A stretch of 64,000 nucleotides of DNA from Colletes latitarsis (Eukaryota > Arthropoda > Insecta > Hymenoptera > Colletidae): contig NC_135134.1 of the NCBI RefSeq assembly GCF_051014445.1, positions 6,229,672 to 6,293,671 on the forward strand, read 5' to 3'. The position numbers and the translations under genes are program-made. Below are positions 1 to 13,168 of this stretch, in pieces. The notes beneath the pieces are model-generated. The model was not told the DNA's origin. It ran no database searches and saw only the letters and a list, made by a program, of their open reading frames with translations. Positions within the stretch are counted from its first letter, which is position 1. Each line of letters opens with the position of its first letter.

Positions 1-176
1 GGTTTCGATCAATATTTTAGAGGATAACGCATGTTTTGTCTAGGTTGGGCCTGGGATTTGCCCTCATCAGACACATACTTTCGCATTCTCCACAAACTTG
101 TTAAGCAGATCCTGGGCTTTTTCTGGATTGGATCACGTAGTAATGTGGTGCCACACTGAAACAGTAAATTAAACCT
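1..176. repeat. Reference monomer (phase 1 = GGTTTCGATC)
   Basis: The first full unit starts with GGTTTCGATC at base 1, and the next unit starts at 177. Elements in order are an AT box AATATTTTAG (11-20), GGATAACGC (22-30), a G/T-rich stretch (31-55), GATTTGCCCTCATCAG (55-70), a central cassette (71-125), GGATCACGTAGTAATG (130-145), a dyad at 144-155 (here one base off perfect, TGTGGTGCCACA) and a tail ending AAACCT (171-176). CpG sites recur near monomer positions 6, 29, 82 and 136. The phase is arbitrary; it was chosen because GGTTTCGATC is among the best conserved segments. Confidence 0.95.
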
Positions 177-319
177 GGTTTCGATCAATATTTTAGAGGA
201 TAACGCAAGTTAGGTCTGGGATAGGTCCGGGATTTGCCCTCATCAGGGTCATATTTTCGCATTTTTCACATACTTGTTGAACAGATCCCTGGCTATTTCT
301 GGTTTGGATTACGTAGTAA

Positions 320-331
320 TGTGGTACCACA
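320..331. other. 12-bp perfect palindrome TGTGGTACCACA, present in most monomers
   Basis: This is the first perfect example of a self-complementary 12-mer with the KpnI hexamer GGTACC at its centre, at monomer positions 144-155. It is kept in the large majority of units. Recurrent weaker forms are TGTGGTGCCACA, TGTGGTATCACA, TGTGGGGTCACA and TGTGTTACCACA, and most of these keep the outer TGTG/CACA arms. Dyad symmetry is a recognised property of many centromeric satellites and could form a cruciform or bind a dimeric protein, but no binding protein can be named from the sequence. Confidence 0.85.
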
Positions 332-1057
332 CTGAAACAGTCAATTAAACCTGGTTTCGATCAATATTTTAGAGGATAACACATGTTATGTCTAGGTTGG
401 GCTTGGGATTTGCCGTCATCAGACACATACTTTCGCATTCTCCACATACTTGTTAAACAGATTCTGGGTTTTTTCTGGTTTGGATCACGCAGTAATGTGG
501 TACCACACTGAAACATTCAATTAAATCTGGTCTTGATAAATATTTTAGAGGATAACGAAAGTTAGGTCTAGGTTAGGCCTGGGATTTTCCCTCATCAGAC
601 ACATACTTTCGCATTCTTCACATACTTGTTGAACAGATCCTGGGTTTTTTCTGGTTTGGATCACGTAGTAATGTGGTACCACACTGAAACAGTCCATTAA
701 ACCTGGTTTCGATCAATATTTTAGAGGATAACGCATGTTAGGTCTGGGTTAGGTCTAGGATTTGCCCTCAGCAGGCTCGTACTTTCGCATATTTCTCATA
801 GTTGATGGCCAGATTCTGGGCTGTTTCTGGTTTGGATCACGTAGTAATGTGGTACCTCACTGAAACAGTCGATTAAAACAGGTTTCGATCAATATTTTTG
901 AGGGTAACGCATGTTATGTCTAGTTTAGGCCGGGGATTTGCCCTCATCAGACACATATTTTCGCGTTCTACACATACCTGTTAATCAGATCCTGGGTATT
1001 TTTCTGGTTTGGATCAGGTAGTAATGTGTTACCACACTGCAACAGTCCATTAAACCT

Positions 1058-1230
1058 GGTTTCGGTCAATATTTTAGAGGATAACGCAAGTTAGGTCTAG
1101 GTTAGGCCTGGGATTTTCCCTGAGACACATACTCTCGCATTCTTCACATACTTGATGAACGGATCCTGGGTTTTCTCTGGTTTGGATCACGTAATAATGT
1201 GGTACCACAACGAAAAAGTCCATTAAACCT
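1058..1230. repeat. 173-bp monomer with 3-bp loss (CCCTGAGACAC)
   Basis: The usual CCCTCATCAGACAC is shortened to CCCTGAGACAC, giving a unit of 173 bp from GGTTTCGG to the next GGTTTCG. The same rare change recurs in the monomers starting near 9,332 and 12,147, so it tracks the copies of blocks A and C. The adjacent text also carries CACAACGAAAAAGTCC in place of CACACTGAAACAGTCC in all three. Confidence 0.85.
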
Positions 1231-3399
1231 GGTTTCGATGAATATTTTAGAGAATAACTCATGTTAGGTCTAGGTTAGGTCTGGGATTTGTCCTCATCAG
1301 ACATATACTTTCGCATTCTCCACATACTTGTTAAACAGGTCCTGGGTTTTTTCTGGTTTGGATCACGTAGTAATGTGGTACCACACTGAAACATTCAATT
1401 AAATCTGGTCTTGATAAATAGTTTAGAGGATAGCGCATGTTAGGTCTGGGTTAGGTCTAGGATTTGCTCCCAGCAGGCTCATACTTTCGCATATTTCTCA
1501 TACTTGATGGCCAGATCCTGGGCTTTTTCTGGTTTGGATCACGTAGTAATATGGTACCACACCGAAACAGTCCATTAAACCTGGTTTCGATCAATATTTT
1601 AGAGGGTAACGCATGTTATGTCTAGTTTAGGTCGGGGATTTGCCCTCATCAGACACATATTTTCGCGTTCTACACATACTTGTTAAACAGATCCTGGGTT
1701 TTTTCTGGTTTGGATCACGTAGTAATGTGGTACCACACTGAAACAGTCCATTAAACCTGGTTTCGATCAATATTATTGAGGATAACGCATGTTAGGTTTT
1801 TGTTAGGGTTGGGATTTTCCCTCATCAGACACATACTTTCGCATTCTCCACATACTTGTTGACGAGATCCTGGGTTTTTTCTGGTTTGGATCACGTAGTA
1901 ATGTGGTACCGCACTGAAACAGTCCATTAAACCTGGTTTCGATCAATATTTTAGAGGATAACGCAAGTTAGGTCTAGGTTAGGCCTGGGATTTTCCCTCA
2001 TCAGAAACATACTTTCGCATTCTTCACATACTTGTTGAACAGATCCTGGGTTTTTTCTGGTTTGGATCACGTAGTAATGTGGTACCACACTGAAACAGTC
2101 CATTAAACCTGGTCTCGATCAATATTTTAGAGGATAACGCATGTTAGGTCTGGGTTAGGTCTAGGATTTGCCCTCAGCAGGCTCATACTTTCGCATATTT
2201 CTCATACTTGATGGCCAGATCCTGGGCTTTTTCTGGTTTGGATCACGTAGTAATGTGGTGCCACACTGAAACAGTCTATTAAACCTGGTTTCCATCAATA
2301 TTTTAGAGGATAACGCATGTTATGTCTGGGATAGGTCTGGGATTTGCCCTCGTCAGGCTCATACTTTCGCATTCTCCACATACTTGTTGACGAGATCCTG
2401 GGTTTTTTCTGGTTTGGATCGCGTAGAAATGTGGTACCACACTGAAACATACAATTAAATCTGGTGTTGATAAATATTTTAGAGGATAACGCATGTTAGG
2501 TCTGGGTTAGGTCTAGGATTTGTCCTCAGCAGGCTCATACTTTCGCATACTTCACATACTTGTTGAACAGATCCTGGGTTTTTTCTGGTATGGATCACGT
2601 AGTAATGTGGTACCACACTGAAACAGTCCATTAAACCTGGTTTCGATCAATATTTTAGAGGATAACGCAAGTTAGGTCTAGGTTAGGCCTGGGATTTTCC
2701 CTCATCAGACACATACTTTCGCATTCTTCACATACTTGTTGAACGGATCCTGGGTTTTTTTCTGGTTTGGAACACGTAGTAATGTGGTACCACACTGAAA
2801 AAGTCCATTAAACCTGGATTCGATGAATATTTTAGAGAATGACTCATGTTAGATCTAGGTCAGGTCTGGGATTTGCTCTCATCAGGCTCGTACTTTCGCA
2901 TATTTCTCATACTTGTTGAACAGATCCCTGGCTATTTCTGGTTTGGATCACGTAGTAATGTGGTACCACACTGAAACAGTCAATTAAACCTGGTTTCGAT
3001 CAATATTTTAGGGGATAACGCATGTTATGTCTGGGATAGGTCCGGGATTTGACCTGATCAGAGTAATATTTTCGCATTTTTCACATACTTGTTGAACAGA
3101 TCCCTGGCTATTTCTGGTTTGGATTACGTAGTAATGTGGTACCACACTGAAACAGTCAATTAAACCTGGTTCCGATCAATATTTTAGAGGATAACGCATG
3201 TTATGTCTAGGTTGGGCTTGGGATTTGCCCTCATCAGACACATATTTTCGCGTTCTACACATACCTGTTAAACAGATCCAGGGTATTTTTCTGTTTTGGA
3301 TCAGGTGGTAATGTGGTACCACACTGAAACAGTCGATTAAACCAGGTTTCGATCAATATTTTTGAGGATAACGCATGTTAGGTCTTGGTTAGGCCTGGG

Positions 3400-4420
3400 A
3401 TTTTCCCTCATCAGACACATACTTTCGCATTCTCCACATACTTGTTAAACAGACCCTGGGTTTTTTCTGGTTTGGATCACGTAGTAATGTGGTACCACAC
3501 TGAAACATTCAATTAAACCTGGTTTCCATCAATATTTTAGAGGACAACGCAAGTTAGGTCTGGGATAGGACTGGGATTTGCCCTCATCAGGGTCATATTT
3601 TCGCACTTTTCACATTCTTGTTGAACAGATCCCTGGCTATTTCTGGTTTGGATCACGTAATAATGTGGTACCACACTGAAACAGTCAATTAAACCTGGTT
3701 TCGATCAATATTTTAGAGGATAACGCAAGTTAGGTCTGGGATAGGTCCGGGATTTGCCCTCATCAGGGTCATAATTTCGCTTATTTCTCAAACTCCATGG
3801 CTAGATCCTGGGCTTGTTCTGGATTGGATCACGTAGTAATGTGGTACCACACTGAAACAGTAAATTAAACCTGGTTTCGATCAATATTTTAGAGGATAAC
3901 GCAAGTTAGGTCTGGGATAGATCCGGGATTTGCCCTCATCAGGGTCATATTTTCGCATTTTTCACACACTTGTTGAACAGATCCCAGGCTATTTCTAGTT
4001 TCCATCACGTAGTAATGTGGTACCACACTGAAAGAGTCAATTAAGCCTGGTTTCGATCAATATTTTAGAGGATAACGCATGTTATGTCTAGGTTGAGCCT
4101 GGGATTTGCCCTCATCAGACACATACTTTCGCATTCTCCTCATACTTGTTAAACAGATCGTGGGTTTTTTCTGGTTTGGATCACGTAGTAATGTGGTACC
4201 ACACTGAAACATTCAATTAAATCTGGTCTTGATAAATATTTTAGAGGAAAACGCATGTTAGGTCTGGGTTAGGTCTAGGATTTGCCCTCAGCAAGCTCAT
4301 ACTTTCGCATATTTCTCATACTTGATGGCCAGATCCTGGGCTTTTTCTGGACTGGATCACGTAGTAATGTGGAACCACACTGGAACAGTCCATTAAACTT
4401 GGTTTCGATCAATATTTTAG
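3400..4420. repeat. Block B, copy 1
   Basis: This matches about 5337-6533. Shared rare markers are GAGGACAACGCAAG followed by GGGATAGGACTGGG (3541 and 5478), TCGCTTATTTCTCAAACTCC (about 3778 and 5891), GGTTGAGCCTGGG with AGATCGTGGG, and CTGGACTGGATCACG. The offset is 1,937 bp at first and 2,113 bp later, a change of one monomer. Beyond about 4420 the two copies diverge at CGCAAG against CGCATG. Confidence 0.8.
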
Positions 4421-5336
4421 AGGATAACGCAAGTTAGGTCTGGGATAGGTCCGGGATTTGCGCTCATCAGGGTCATATTTTCGCATTTTTCACATACTTG
4501 TTGAACAGATCCCTGGCTATTTCTGGTTTGGATCACGTAGTAATATGGTACCACACTGAAACAGTCAATTAAACCTGGTCTCGATCAATATTTTAGAGGA
4601 TAACGCATGTTTTGTCTAGGTTGGGCCTAGGATTTACCCTCGTCAGACACATACTTTCGCATTCTCCACATACCTGTTTAGCAGATCCTGGGAATTTTTC
4701 TGGTTTGGATCCGGTAGTAATGTGGTACCACACTGAAACAGTCCATTAAACCTGGTTTCGATCACTATTTTAGAGGATAACGCATGTTATGTCTAGTTTA
4801 GGCCGGGGATTTGCCCTCACCAGACACATGCTTTCGCATTCTCCACATACTTGTTGAACGGATCCTGGGTTTTTTCTGGTTTGGATCACGTAGTAATAAG
4901 GTACCACACTGAAACGTTCTATTGAACCTGGTTTCGATCAATATTTTTGAGGATAACGCAAGTTAGGTCTGGGATAGGTCCGGGATTTGCCCTCATCAGG
5001 GTCATATTTTCGCATTTTTCACATACTTGTTGAACAGATCCCTGGCTATTTCTGGTTTGGATCACATAGTAATGTGGTACCACACTGAAAGAGTCAATTA
5101 AACCTGGTTTCGATCAATATTTTAGAGGATAACGCATGTTATGTCTAGGTTGGGCCTGGGATTTGCCCTCATCAGACACATATTTTCGCATTCTCCACAT
5201 ACTTGTTAAACAGATCCTGGGTTTTTTCTGGTTTGGATCACGTAGTAATGTGGTACCACACTGAAACAGTCCATTAAACCTGGTTTCCATCAATATTTTA
5301 TAGGATAACGCATATTATGTCTAGGTTGGTCCTGGG

Positions 5337-6533
5337 ATTTTCCCTCATCAGACACATACTTTCGCATTCTCCACATACTTGTTAAACAGATCCTGGGTTT
5401 TTTCTGGTTTGGATCACGTAGTAATGTGGTACCACACTGAAACATTCAATTAAACCTGGTTTCCATCAATATTTTAGAGGACAACGCAAGTTAGGTCTGG
5501 GATAGGACTGGGATTTGCCCTCATCAGGGTCATATTTTCGCACTTTTCACATACTTGTTGAACAGATCCCTGGCTATTTCTGGTTTGGATCACGTAATAA
5601 TGGGGTACCACTCTGAAACAGTCCATTAAACCTGGTTTCGATCAATATTTTAGAGGATAACGCATGTTATGTCTCGGTTGGACGTGGGATTTGCCCTCAT
5701 CAGGGTCATATTTTCGCATTTTTCACATACTTGTTGAACAGATCCCTGGCTATTTCTGGTTTGGATAACGTAGTAATGTGGTACCACACTGAAACAGTCA
5801 ATTAAACCTGGTTTCGATCAATATTTTAGAGGATAACGCAAGTTAGGTCTGGGATAGGTCCGGGATTTGCCCTCATCAGGGTCATAATTTCGCTTATTTC
5901 TCAAACTCCATGGCTAGATCCTGGGCTTTTTCTGGATTGGATCACGTAGTAATGTGGTACCACACTGAAACAGTAAATTAAACCTGGTTTCGATGAATAT
6001 TTTAGAGGATAACGCAAGTTAGGTCTGGGATAGATCCGGGATTTGCCCTCATCAGGGTCATATTTTCGCATTTTTCACATACTTGTTGAACAGATCACAG
6101 GCTATTTCTGGTTTCGATCACGTAGTAATGTGGTACCACACTGGAAGAGTCAATTAAACCTGGTTTTGATCAATATTTTAGAGGATAACGCATGTTATGT
6201 CTAGGTTGAGCCTGGGATTTGCCCTCATCAGACACATACTTTCGCATTCTCCACATACTTCTTAAACAGATCGTGGGTTTTTTCTGGTTTGGATCACGTA
6301 GTAATGTGGTACCACACTTAAACATTCAATTAAATCTGGTCTTGATAAATATTTTAGAGGAAAACGCATGTTAGGTCTGGGTTAGGTCTAGGAATTGCCC
6401 TCAGCAGGCTCACACTTTCGCATATTTCTCATACTTGATGGCCAGATCCTGGGCTTTTTCTGGACTGGATCACGTAGTAATGTGGTACCACACTGGAACA
6501 GTCCATTAAACCTGGTTTCGATCAATATTTTAG
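5337..6533. repeat. Block B, copy 2
   Basis: Second copy of the block at 3400-4420, with the same string of rare markers in the same order plus one additional monomer near 5598-5773. Flanking monomers on either side are of other types, so the copy was placed as a unit of six to seven monomers. Confidence 0.8.
5598..5773. repeat. Single monomer extra to block B copy 2
   Basis: The offset to copy 1 steps from 1,937 to 2,113 across this 176-bp unit, which carries a private CTCGGTTGGACGTGGG and a weakened dyad (GGGGTACCACTC). It is either inserted here or lost from copy 1. Confidence 0.7.
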
Positions 6534-8348
6534 AGGATAACGCATGTTATGTCTAAGTTGGGCCTGGGATTTGCCCTCATCAGACACATATTTTCGCATT
6601 CTCCACATACTTGTTAAACAGATCCTGGGTTTTTTCTGGTTTGGATCACGTAGTAATGTGGTGCCACACTGAAACATTCAATTAAATCTGGTCTTGATAA
6701 ATATTTTAGAGGATAACGCATGTTAGGTCTGGGTTAGGTCTAGGATTTGCCCTCAGCAGGCTCATACTTTCGCATATTTCTCATACTTGATGGCTAGATT
6801 CTGGGCTTTTTCTGGTTTGGATCCGGTAGTAATGTGGTACCACACTGAAACAGTCCATTAAACCTGGTTTCGATCAATATTTTAGAGGATAACGCATGTT
6901 ATGTCTGGGATAGGTCTGGGATTTGCCCTCGTCAGGCTCATACTTTCGCATTCTCCACATACTTGTTGACCAGACCCTGGGTTTTTTCTGGTTTGGATCA
7001 CGTAGTAATGTGGTACCACACTGAAACAGTCCATTAAACCTGGTTTCGATCAATATTTTAGAGGATAACGCATGTTATGTCTATTTTAGGCCGGGGATTT
7101 GCCCTCATCAGACACATATTTTCGCGTTCTACACATACCTGTTAAACAGATCCTGGGTATTTTTCTGGTTCGGATCAGGTAGTAATGTGTTACCACACTG
7201 AAACAGTCGATTATACCTGGCTTCGATCAATATTTTTGAGGATAACGCATGTTAGGTCTTGGTTAGGCCAGGGATTTTCCCTCATCAGACACATACTTTC
7301 GCATTCTCCACATACATGTTGAACGGAACCTGGGTTTTTTCTGGTTTGGATCACGTAGTAATGCGGTACCACACTGAAACATTCAATTAAATCTGGTCTT
7401 GATAAATATTTTAGAGGATAACGCATGTTAGGTCTGGGTTAGGTCTAGGATTTGCCCTCATCAGGGTCATAATTTCGCATAATTCTCATACTTGATGGCC
7501 AGATCCTGGGCTTTTTCTGGTTTGGATCACGTAGTAATGTGGTACCACACTGAAACAGTCCATTAAACCTGGTTTCGATCAATATTTTAGAGGATAACGC
7601 ATGTTTTGTCTAGGTTGGGCCTGGGATTTGCCCTCATCAGACACATACTTTCGCATTCTCCACAAACTTGTTAAGCAGATCCTGGGCTTTTTCTGGATTG
7701 GATCACGTAGTAATGTGGTGCCACACTGAAACAGTAAATTAAACCTGGTTTCGATCAATATTTTAGAGGATAACGCAAGTTAGGTCTGGGATAGGTCCGG
7801 GATTTGCCCTCATCAGGGTCATATTTTCGCATTTTTCACATACTTGTTGAACAGATCCCTGGCTATTTCTGGTTTGGATTACGTAGTAATGTGGTACCAC
7901 ACTGAAACAGTCAATTAAACCTGGTTTCGATCAATATTTTAGAGGATAACACATGTTATGTCTAGGTTGGGCTTGGGATTTGCCGTCATCAGACACATAC
8001 TTTCGCATTCTCCACATACTTGTTAAACAGATTCTGGGTTTTTTCTGGTTTGGATCACGCAGTAATGTGGTACCACACTGAGACATTCAATTAAATCTGG
8101 TCTTGATAAATATTTTAGAGGATAACGAAAGTTAGGTCTAGGTTAGGCCTGGGATTTTCCCTCATCAGACACATACTTTCGCATTCTTCACATACTTGTT
8201 GAACAGATCCTGGGTTTTTTCTGGTTTGGATCACGTAGTAATGTGGTACCACACTGAAACAGTCCATTAAACCTGGTTTCGATCAATATTTTAGAGGATA
8301 ACGCATGTTAGGTCTGGGTTAGGTCTAGGATTTGCCCTCAGCAGGCTC

Positions 8349-9052
8349 ATACTTTCGCATAATTCTCATACTTGATGGCCAGATCCTGGGCTTTTTCTGG
8401 ATTGGATCACGTAGTAATGTGGTACCACACTGAAACAGTCCATTAAACCTGGTTTCGATCAATATTTTAGAGGATAACGCATGTTAGGTCTGGGTTAGGT
8501 CTAGGATTTGCCCTAATCAGGCTCATAATTTCGCATATTTCTCAAACTCCATGGCTAGATCCTGGGCGTTTTCTGGATTGGATCACGTAGTAATGTGGTG
8601 CCACACTGATACAGTAAATTAAACCTGGTTTCGATCAATATTTTAGAGGATAACGCATGTTATGTCTAGGTTGGGCTTGGGATTTGCCCTCATCAGACAC
8701 ATATATTCGCCTTCTCCACATACTTGTTAAACAGATCCTGGGTTTTTTCTGGTTTGGATCACGTAGTAATGTGGTACCACACTGAAACAGTCCATTAAAC
8801 CTGGTTTCGATCAATATTTTAGAGGATAACGCATGTTATGTCTAGGTTGGGCTTGGGATTTGCCCTCATCAGATACATATATTCGCATTCTCCACATACT
8901 TGTTAAACAGATCCTGGGTTTTTTCTGGTTTGGATCACGTAGTAATGTGGTACCACACTGAAACAGTCCATTAAACCTGGTCTCGATCAATATTTTAGAG
9001 GATAACGCATGTTAGGTCTGGGTTAGGTCTAGGATTTGCCCTCAGCAGGCTC
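8349..9052. repeat. Four-monomer (704-bp) segment present only in block A copy 2
   Basis: The change in offset from 7,570 to 8,274 across this region is exactly four times 176. The junction can lie anywhere in the shared sequence equivalent to 707-778 of copy 1. The segment includes two neighbouring near-identical units carrying GGTTGGGCTTGGG and ATATATTCGC (around 8,640-8,990). Confidence 0.75.
8420..8820. repeat. Two-monomer block repeated at 10,882-11,282
   Basis: Offset 2,462 bp (14 monomers, 2 bp short). Shared markers are GCCCTAATCAGGCTCATAA, TCTCAAACTCCATGGCTAG, CCTGGGCGTTTTCTGGATTG, a TGGTGCCACACTGATACAG dyad variant and ATATATTCGC. A further copy of the first marker group lies near 10,447. 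Confidence 0.7.
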
Positions 9053-9179
9053 GTACTTTCGCATATTTCTCATAGTTGATGGCCAGATTCTGGGCTGTTT
9101 CTGGTTTGGATCACGTAGTAATGTGGTACCTCACTGAAACAGTCGATTAAAACAGGTTTCGATCAATATTTTTGAGGGT

Positions 9180-10353
9180 AACGCATGTTATGTCTAGTTT
9201 AGGCCGGGGATTTGCCCTCATCAGACACATATTTTCGCGTTCTACACATACCTGTTAATCAGATCCTGGGTATTTTTCTGGTTTGGATCAGGTAGTAATG
9301 TGTTACCACACTGCAACAGTCCATTAAACCTGGTTTCGGTCAATATTTTAGAGGATAACGCAAGTTAGGTCTAGGTTAGGCCTGGGATTTTCCCTGAGAC
9401 ACATACTCTCGCATTCTTCACATACTTGATGAACGGATCCTGGGTTTTCTCTGGTTTGGATCACGTAATAATGTGGTACCACAACGAAAAAGTCCATTAA
9501 ACCTGGTTTCGATGAATATTTTAGAGAATAACTCATGTTAGGTCTAGGTTAGGTCTGGGATTTGTCCTCATCAGACATATACTTTCGCATTCTCCACATA
9601 CTTGTTAAACAGGTCCTGGGTTTTTTCTGGTTTGGATCACGTAGTAATGTGGTACCACACTGAAACATTCAATTAAATCTGGTCTTGATAAATAGTTTAG
9701 AGGATAGCGCATGTTAGGTCTGGGTTAGGTCTAGGATTTGCTCCCAGCAGGCTCATACTTTCGCATATTTCTCATACTTGATGGCCAGATCCTGGGCTTT
9801 TTCTGGTTTGGATCACGTAGTAATATGGTACCACACCGAAACAGTCCATTAAACCTGGTTTCGATCAATATTTTAGAGGGTAACGCATGTTATGTCTAGT
9901 TTAGGTCGGGGATTTGCCCTCATCAGACACATATTTTCGCGTTCTACACATACCTGTTAATCAGATCCTGGGTATTTTTCTGGTTTGGATCAGGTAGTAA
10001 TGTGTTACCACACTGCAACAGTCCATTAAACCTGGTTTCGGTCAATATTTTAGAGGATAACGCATGTTATGTCTGGGATAGGTCTGGGATTTGCCCTCGT
10101 CAGGCTCATACTTTCGCATTCTCCACATACTTGTTGACCAGATCCTGGGTTTTTTCTGGTTTGGATCACGTAGTAATGTGGTACCACACTGAAACTGTCC
10201 ATTAAACCTGGTTTCGATCAATATTTTAGAGAATAACGCATGTTAGGTCTTGGTTAGGACAGGGATTTGCTCACATCAGGCTCGTACTTTCGCATATTTC
10301 TCATAGTTGATGGCCAGATTCTGGGCTTTTTCTCGTTTGGATCACGTAGTAAT
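9180..10353. repeat. Block C, copy 1
   Basis: Matches 11,995-13,168 at a constant offset of 2,815 bp (16 monomers, 1 bp short). Shared rare features are the 3-bp-short CCCTGAGACAC unit, CACAACGAAAAAGTCC, TGTGTTACCACACTGCAAC and GGTTAGGACAGGGATTTGC. It overlaps block A copy 2, showing that the duplications are nested. Confidence 0.85.
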
Positions 10354-11994
10354 GCGGTACCACACTGAAACATTCAATTAAACCTGGTTTCGATCAATAT
10401 TTTTGAGGATAACGCATGTTAGGTCTGGGTTAGGTCTAGGATTTGCCCTAATCAGGCTCATAATTTCGCATATTTCTCAAACTCCATGGCTAGATCCTGG
10501 GCGTTTTCTGGATTGGATCACGTAGTAATGTGGTCCACACTGAAACAGTAAATTAAACCTGGTTTCGATCAATATTTTAGAGGATAACGCAAGTTAGGTC
10601 TGGGATAGGTCCGGGATTTGCCCTCATCAGGGTAATATTTTCGCATTTTTCACATACTTGTTGAACAGATCCCTGGCTATTTCTGGTTTGGATCACGTAG
10701 TAATGCGGTACCACACTGAAAGAGTCAATTAATCCTGGTTTCGATCAATATTTTAGAGGATAACGCATGTTATGTCTAGGTTGGGCCTGGGATTTGCCCT
10801 CATCAGACACATACTTTCGCATTCTCCACATACTTGTAAAACAGATTCTGGGTTTTTTCTGGTTTGGATCACGTAGTAATGTGGTACCACACTGAAACAG
10901 TCCATTAAACCTGGTTTCGATCAATATTTTAGAGGATAACGCATGTTAGGTCTGGGTTAGGTCTAGGATTTGCCCTAATCAGGCTCATAATTTCGCATAT
11001 TTCTCAAACTCCATGGCTAGATCCTGGGCGTTTTCTGGATTGGATCACGTAGTAATGTGGTGCCACACTGATACAGTAAATTAAACCTGGTTTCGATCAA
11101 TATTTTAGAGGATAACGCATGTTATGTCTAGGTTGGGCTTGGGATTTGCCCTCATCAGACACATATATTCGCATTCTCCACATACTTGTTAAACAGATCC
11201 TGGGTTTTTTCTGGTTTGGATCACGTAGTAATGTGGTACCACACTGAAACAGTCCATTAAACCTGGTTTCGATCAATATTTTAGAAGATAACGCAAGTTA
11301 GGTCTAGGTCAGGCCTGGGATTTTCCCTCATCAGACACATACTTTCGCATTCTTCACATACTTGTTGAACAGATCCTGGGTTTTTTCTGGTTTGGATCAC
11401 GTAGTAATGTGGTACCACACTGAAACAGTCCATTAAACCTGGTCTCGATCAATATTTTAGAGGATAACGCATGTTAGGTCTGGGTTAGGTCTAGGATTTG
11501 CCCTCAGCAGGCTCATACTTTCGCATATCTCTCATACTTGATGGCCAGATCCTGGGCTTTTTCTGGTTCGGATCACGTAGTAATGTGGTACCACACTGAA
11601 ACAGTCCATTAAACCTGGTTTCGATCAATATTTTAGAGGATAACGCATGTTATGTCTAGTTTAGGCCGGAGATTTGCCCTCATCAGACACACATTTTCGC
11701 GTTCTACACATACCTGTTAATCAGATCCTGGGTATTTTTCTGGTTTGGATCATGTAGTAATGTGGTACCACACTGAAACAGTCCATTAAACGTGGTTTCG
11801 ATCAATATTTTTGAGGATAACGCATGTTAGGTCGTTGTTAGGGTTGGGATTTTCCCTCATCAGACACATACTTTCGCATTCTTCACATACTTGTTGAACA
11901 TATCCTGAGTTTTTTCTGGTTTGGATCACGTAGTAATGCGGTACCACACTGCAACAGTCCATTAAACCTGGTTTCGATCAATATTTTAGAGGGT

Positions 11995-13168
11995 AACGCA
12001 TGTTATGTCTAGTTTAGGTCGGGGATTTGCCCTCATCAGACACATATTTTCGCGTTCTACACATACCTGTTAATCAGATCCTGGGTATTTTTCTGGTTTG
12101 GATCAGGTAGTAATGTGTTACCACACTGCAACAGTCCATTAAACATGGTTTCGGTCAATATTTTAGAGGATAACGCAAGTTAGGTCTAGGTTAGGCCTGG
12201 GATTTTCCCTGAGACACATACTCTCGCATTCTTCACATACTTGTTGAACGGATCCTGGGTTTTCTCTGGTTTGGATCACGTAATAATGTGGTACCACAAC
12301 GAAAAAGTCCATCAAACCTGGTTTCGATGAATATTTTAGAGAATAACTCATGCTAGGTCTGGGTTAGGTCTGGGATTTGTCCTCATCAGACATATACTTT
12401 CGCATTCTCCACATACTTGTTAAACAGGTCCTGGGTTTTTTCTGGTTTGGATCACGTAGTAATGTGGTACCACACTGAAACATTCAATTAAATCTGGTCT
12501 TGATAAATAGTTTAGAGGATAACGCATGTTAGGTCTGGGTTAGGTCTAGGATTTGCTCTCAGCAGGCTCATACTTTCGCATATTTCTCATACTTGATGGC
12601 CAGATCCTGGGCTTTTTCTGGTTTGGATCACGTAGTAATGTGGTACCACACTGAAACAGTCCATTAAACCTGGTTTCGATCAATATTTTAGAGGGTAACG
12701 CATGTTATGTCTAGTTTAGGTCGGGGATTTGCCCTCATCAGACACATATTTTCGCGTTCTACACATACCTGTTAATCAGATCCTGGGTATTTTTCTGGAT
12801 TGGATCAGGTAGTAATGTGTTACCACACTGCAACAGTCCATTAAACCTGGTTTCGGTCAATATTTTAGAGGATAACGCATGTTATGTCTGGGATAGGGCT
12901 GGGATTTGCCCTCGTCAGGCTCATACTTTCGCATTCTCCACATACTTGTTGACCAGATCCTGGGTTTTTTCTGGTTTGGATCACGTAGTAATGTGGTACC
13001 ACACTGAAACTGTCCATTAAACCTGGTTTCGATCAATATTTTAGAGAATAACGCATGTTAGGTCTTGGTTAGGACAGGGATTTGCTCTCATCAGGCTCGT
13101 ACTTTCGCATATTTCTCATAGTTGATGGCCAGATTCTGGGCTTTTTCTGGTTTGGATCACGTAGTAAT
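11995..13168. repeat. Block C, copy 2
   Basis: Second copy of 9180-10353 with very few differences, for example AAACATGG against AAACCTGG and TTGTTGAACGG against TTGATGAACGG. Both copies are followed by unlike monomers. Constant offset over about 1.17 kb indicates a recent duplication with no later indel. Confidence 0.85.

Larger units (their letters stand above)
1..1678. repeat. Block A, copy 1
   Basis: Bases 1-778 match 7571-8348 almost perfectly (offset 7,570; one difference noticed, AAACATTC against AGACATTC). From about 779 to 1678 the match continues at offset 8,274. The offset change of exactly 704 bp means this copy has four monomers fewer than copy 2. The match ends where CACATACTTG here faces CACATACCTG in the other copy. 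Confidence 0.85.
7571..9952. repeat. Block A, copy 2
   Basis: Near-identical repeat of bases 1-1678, starting GGTTTCGATC and including the rare CACAAACTTGTTAAGCAG and GGATAACGAAAGTTAGG variants. It contains four extra monomers around 8349-9052. The window edge at base 1 truncates copy 1, so the original block may be longer to the left, but the monomers just before 7571 cannot be compared. Confidence 0.85.
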
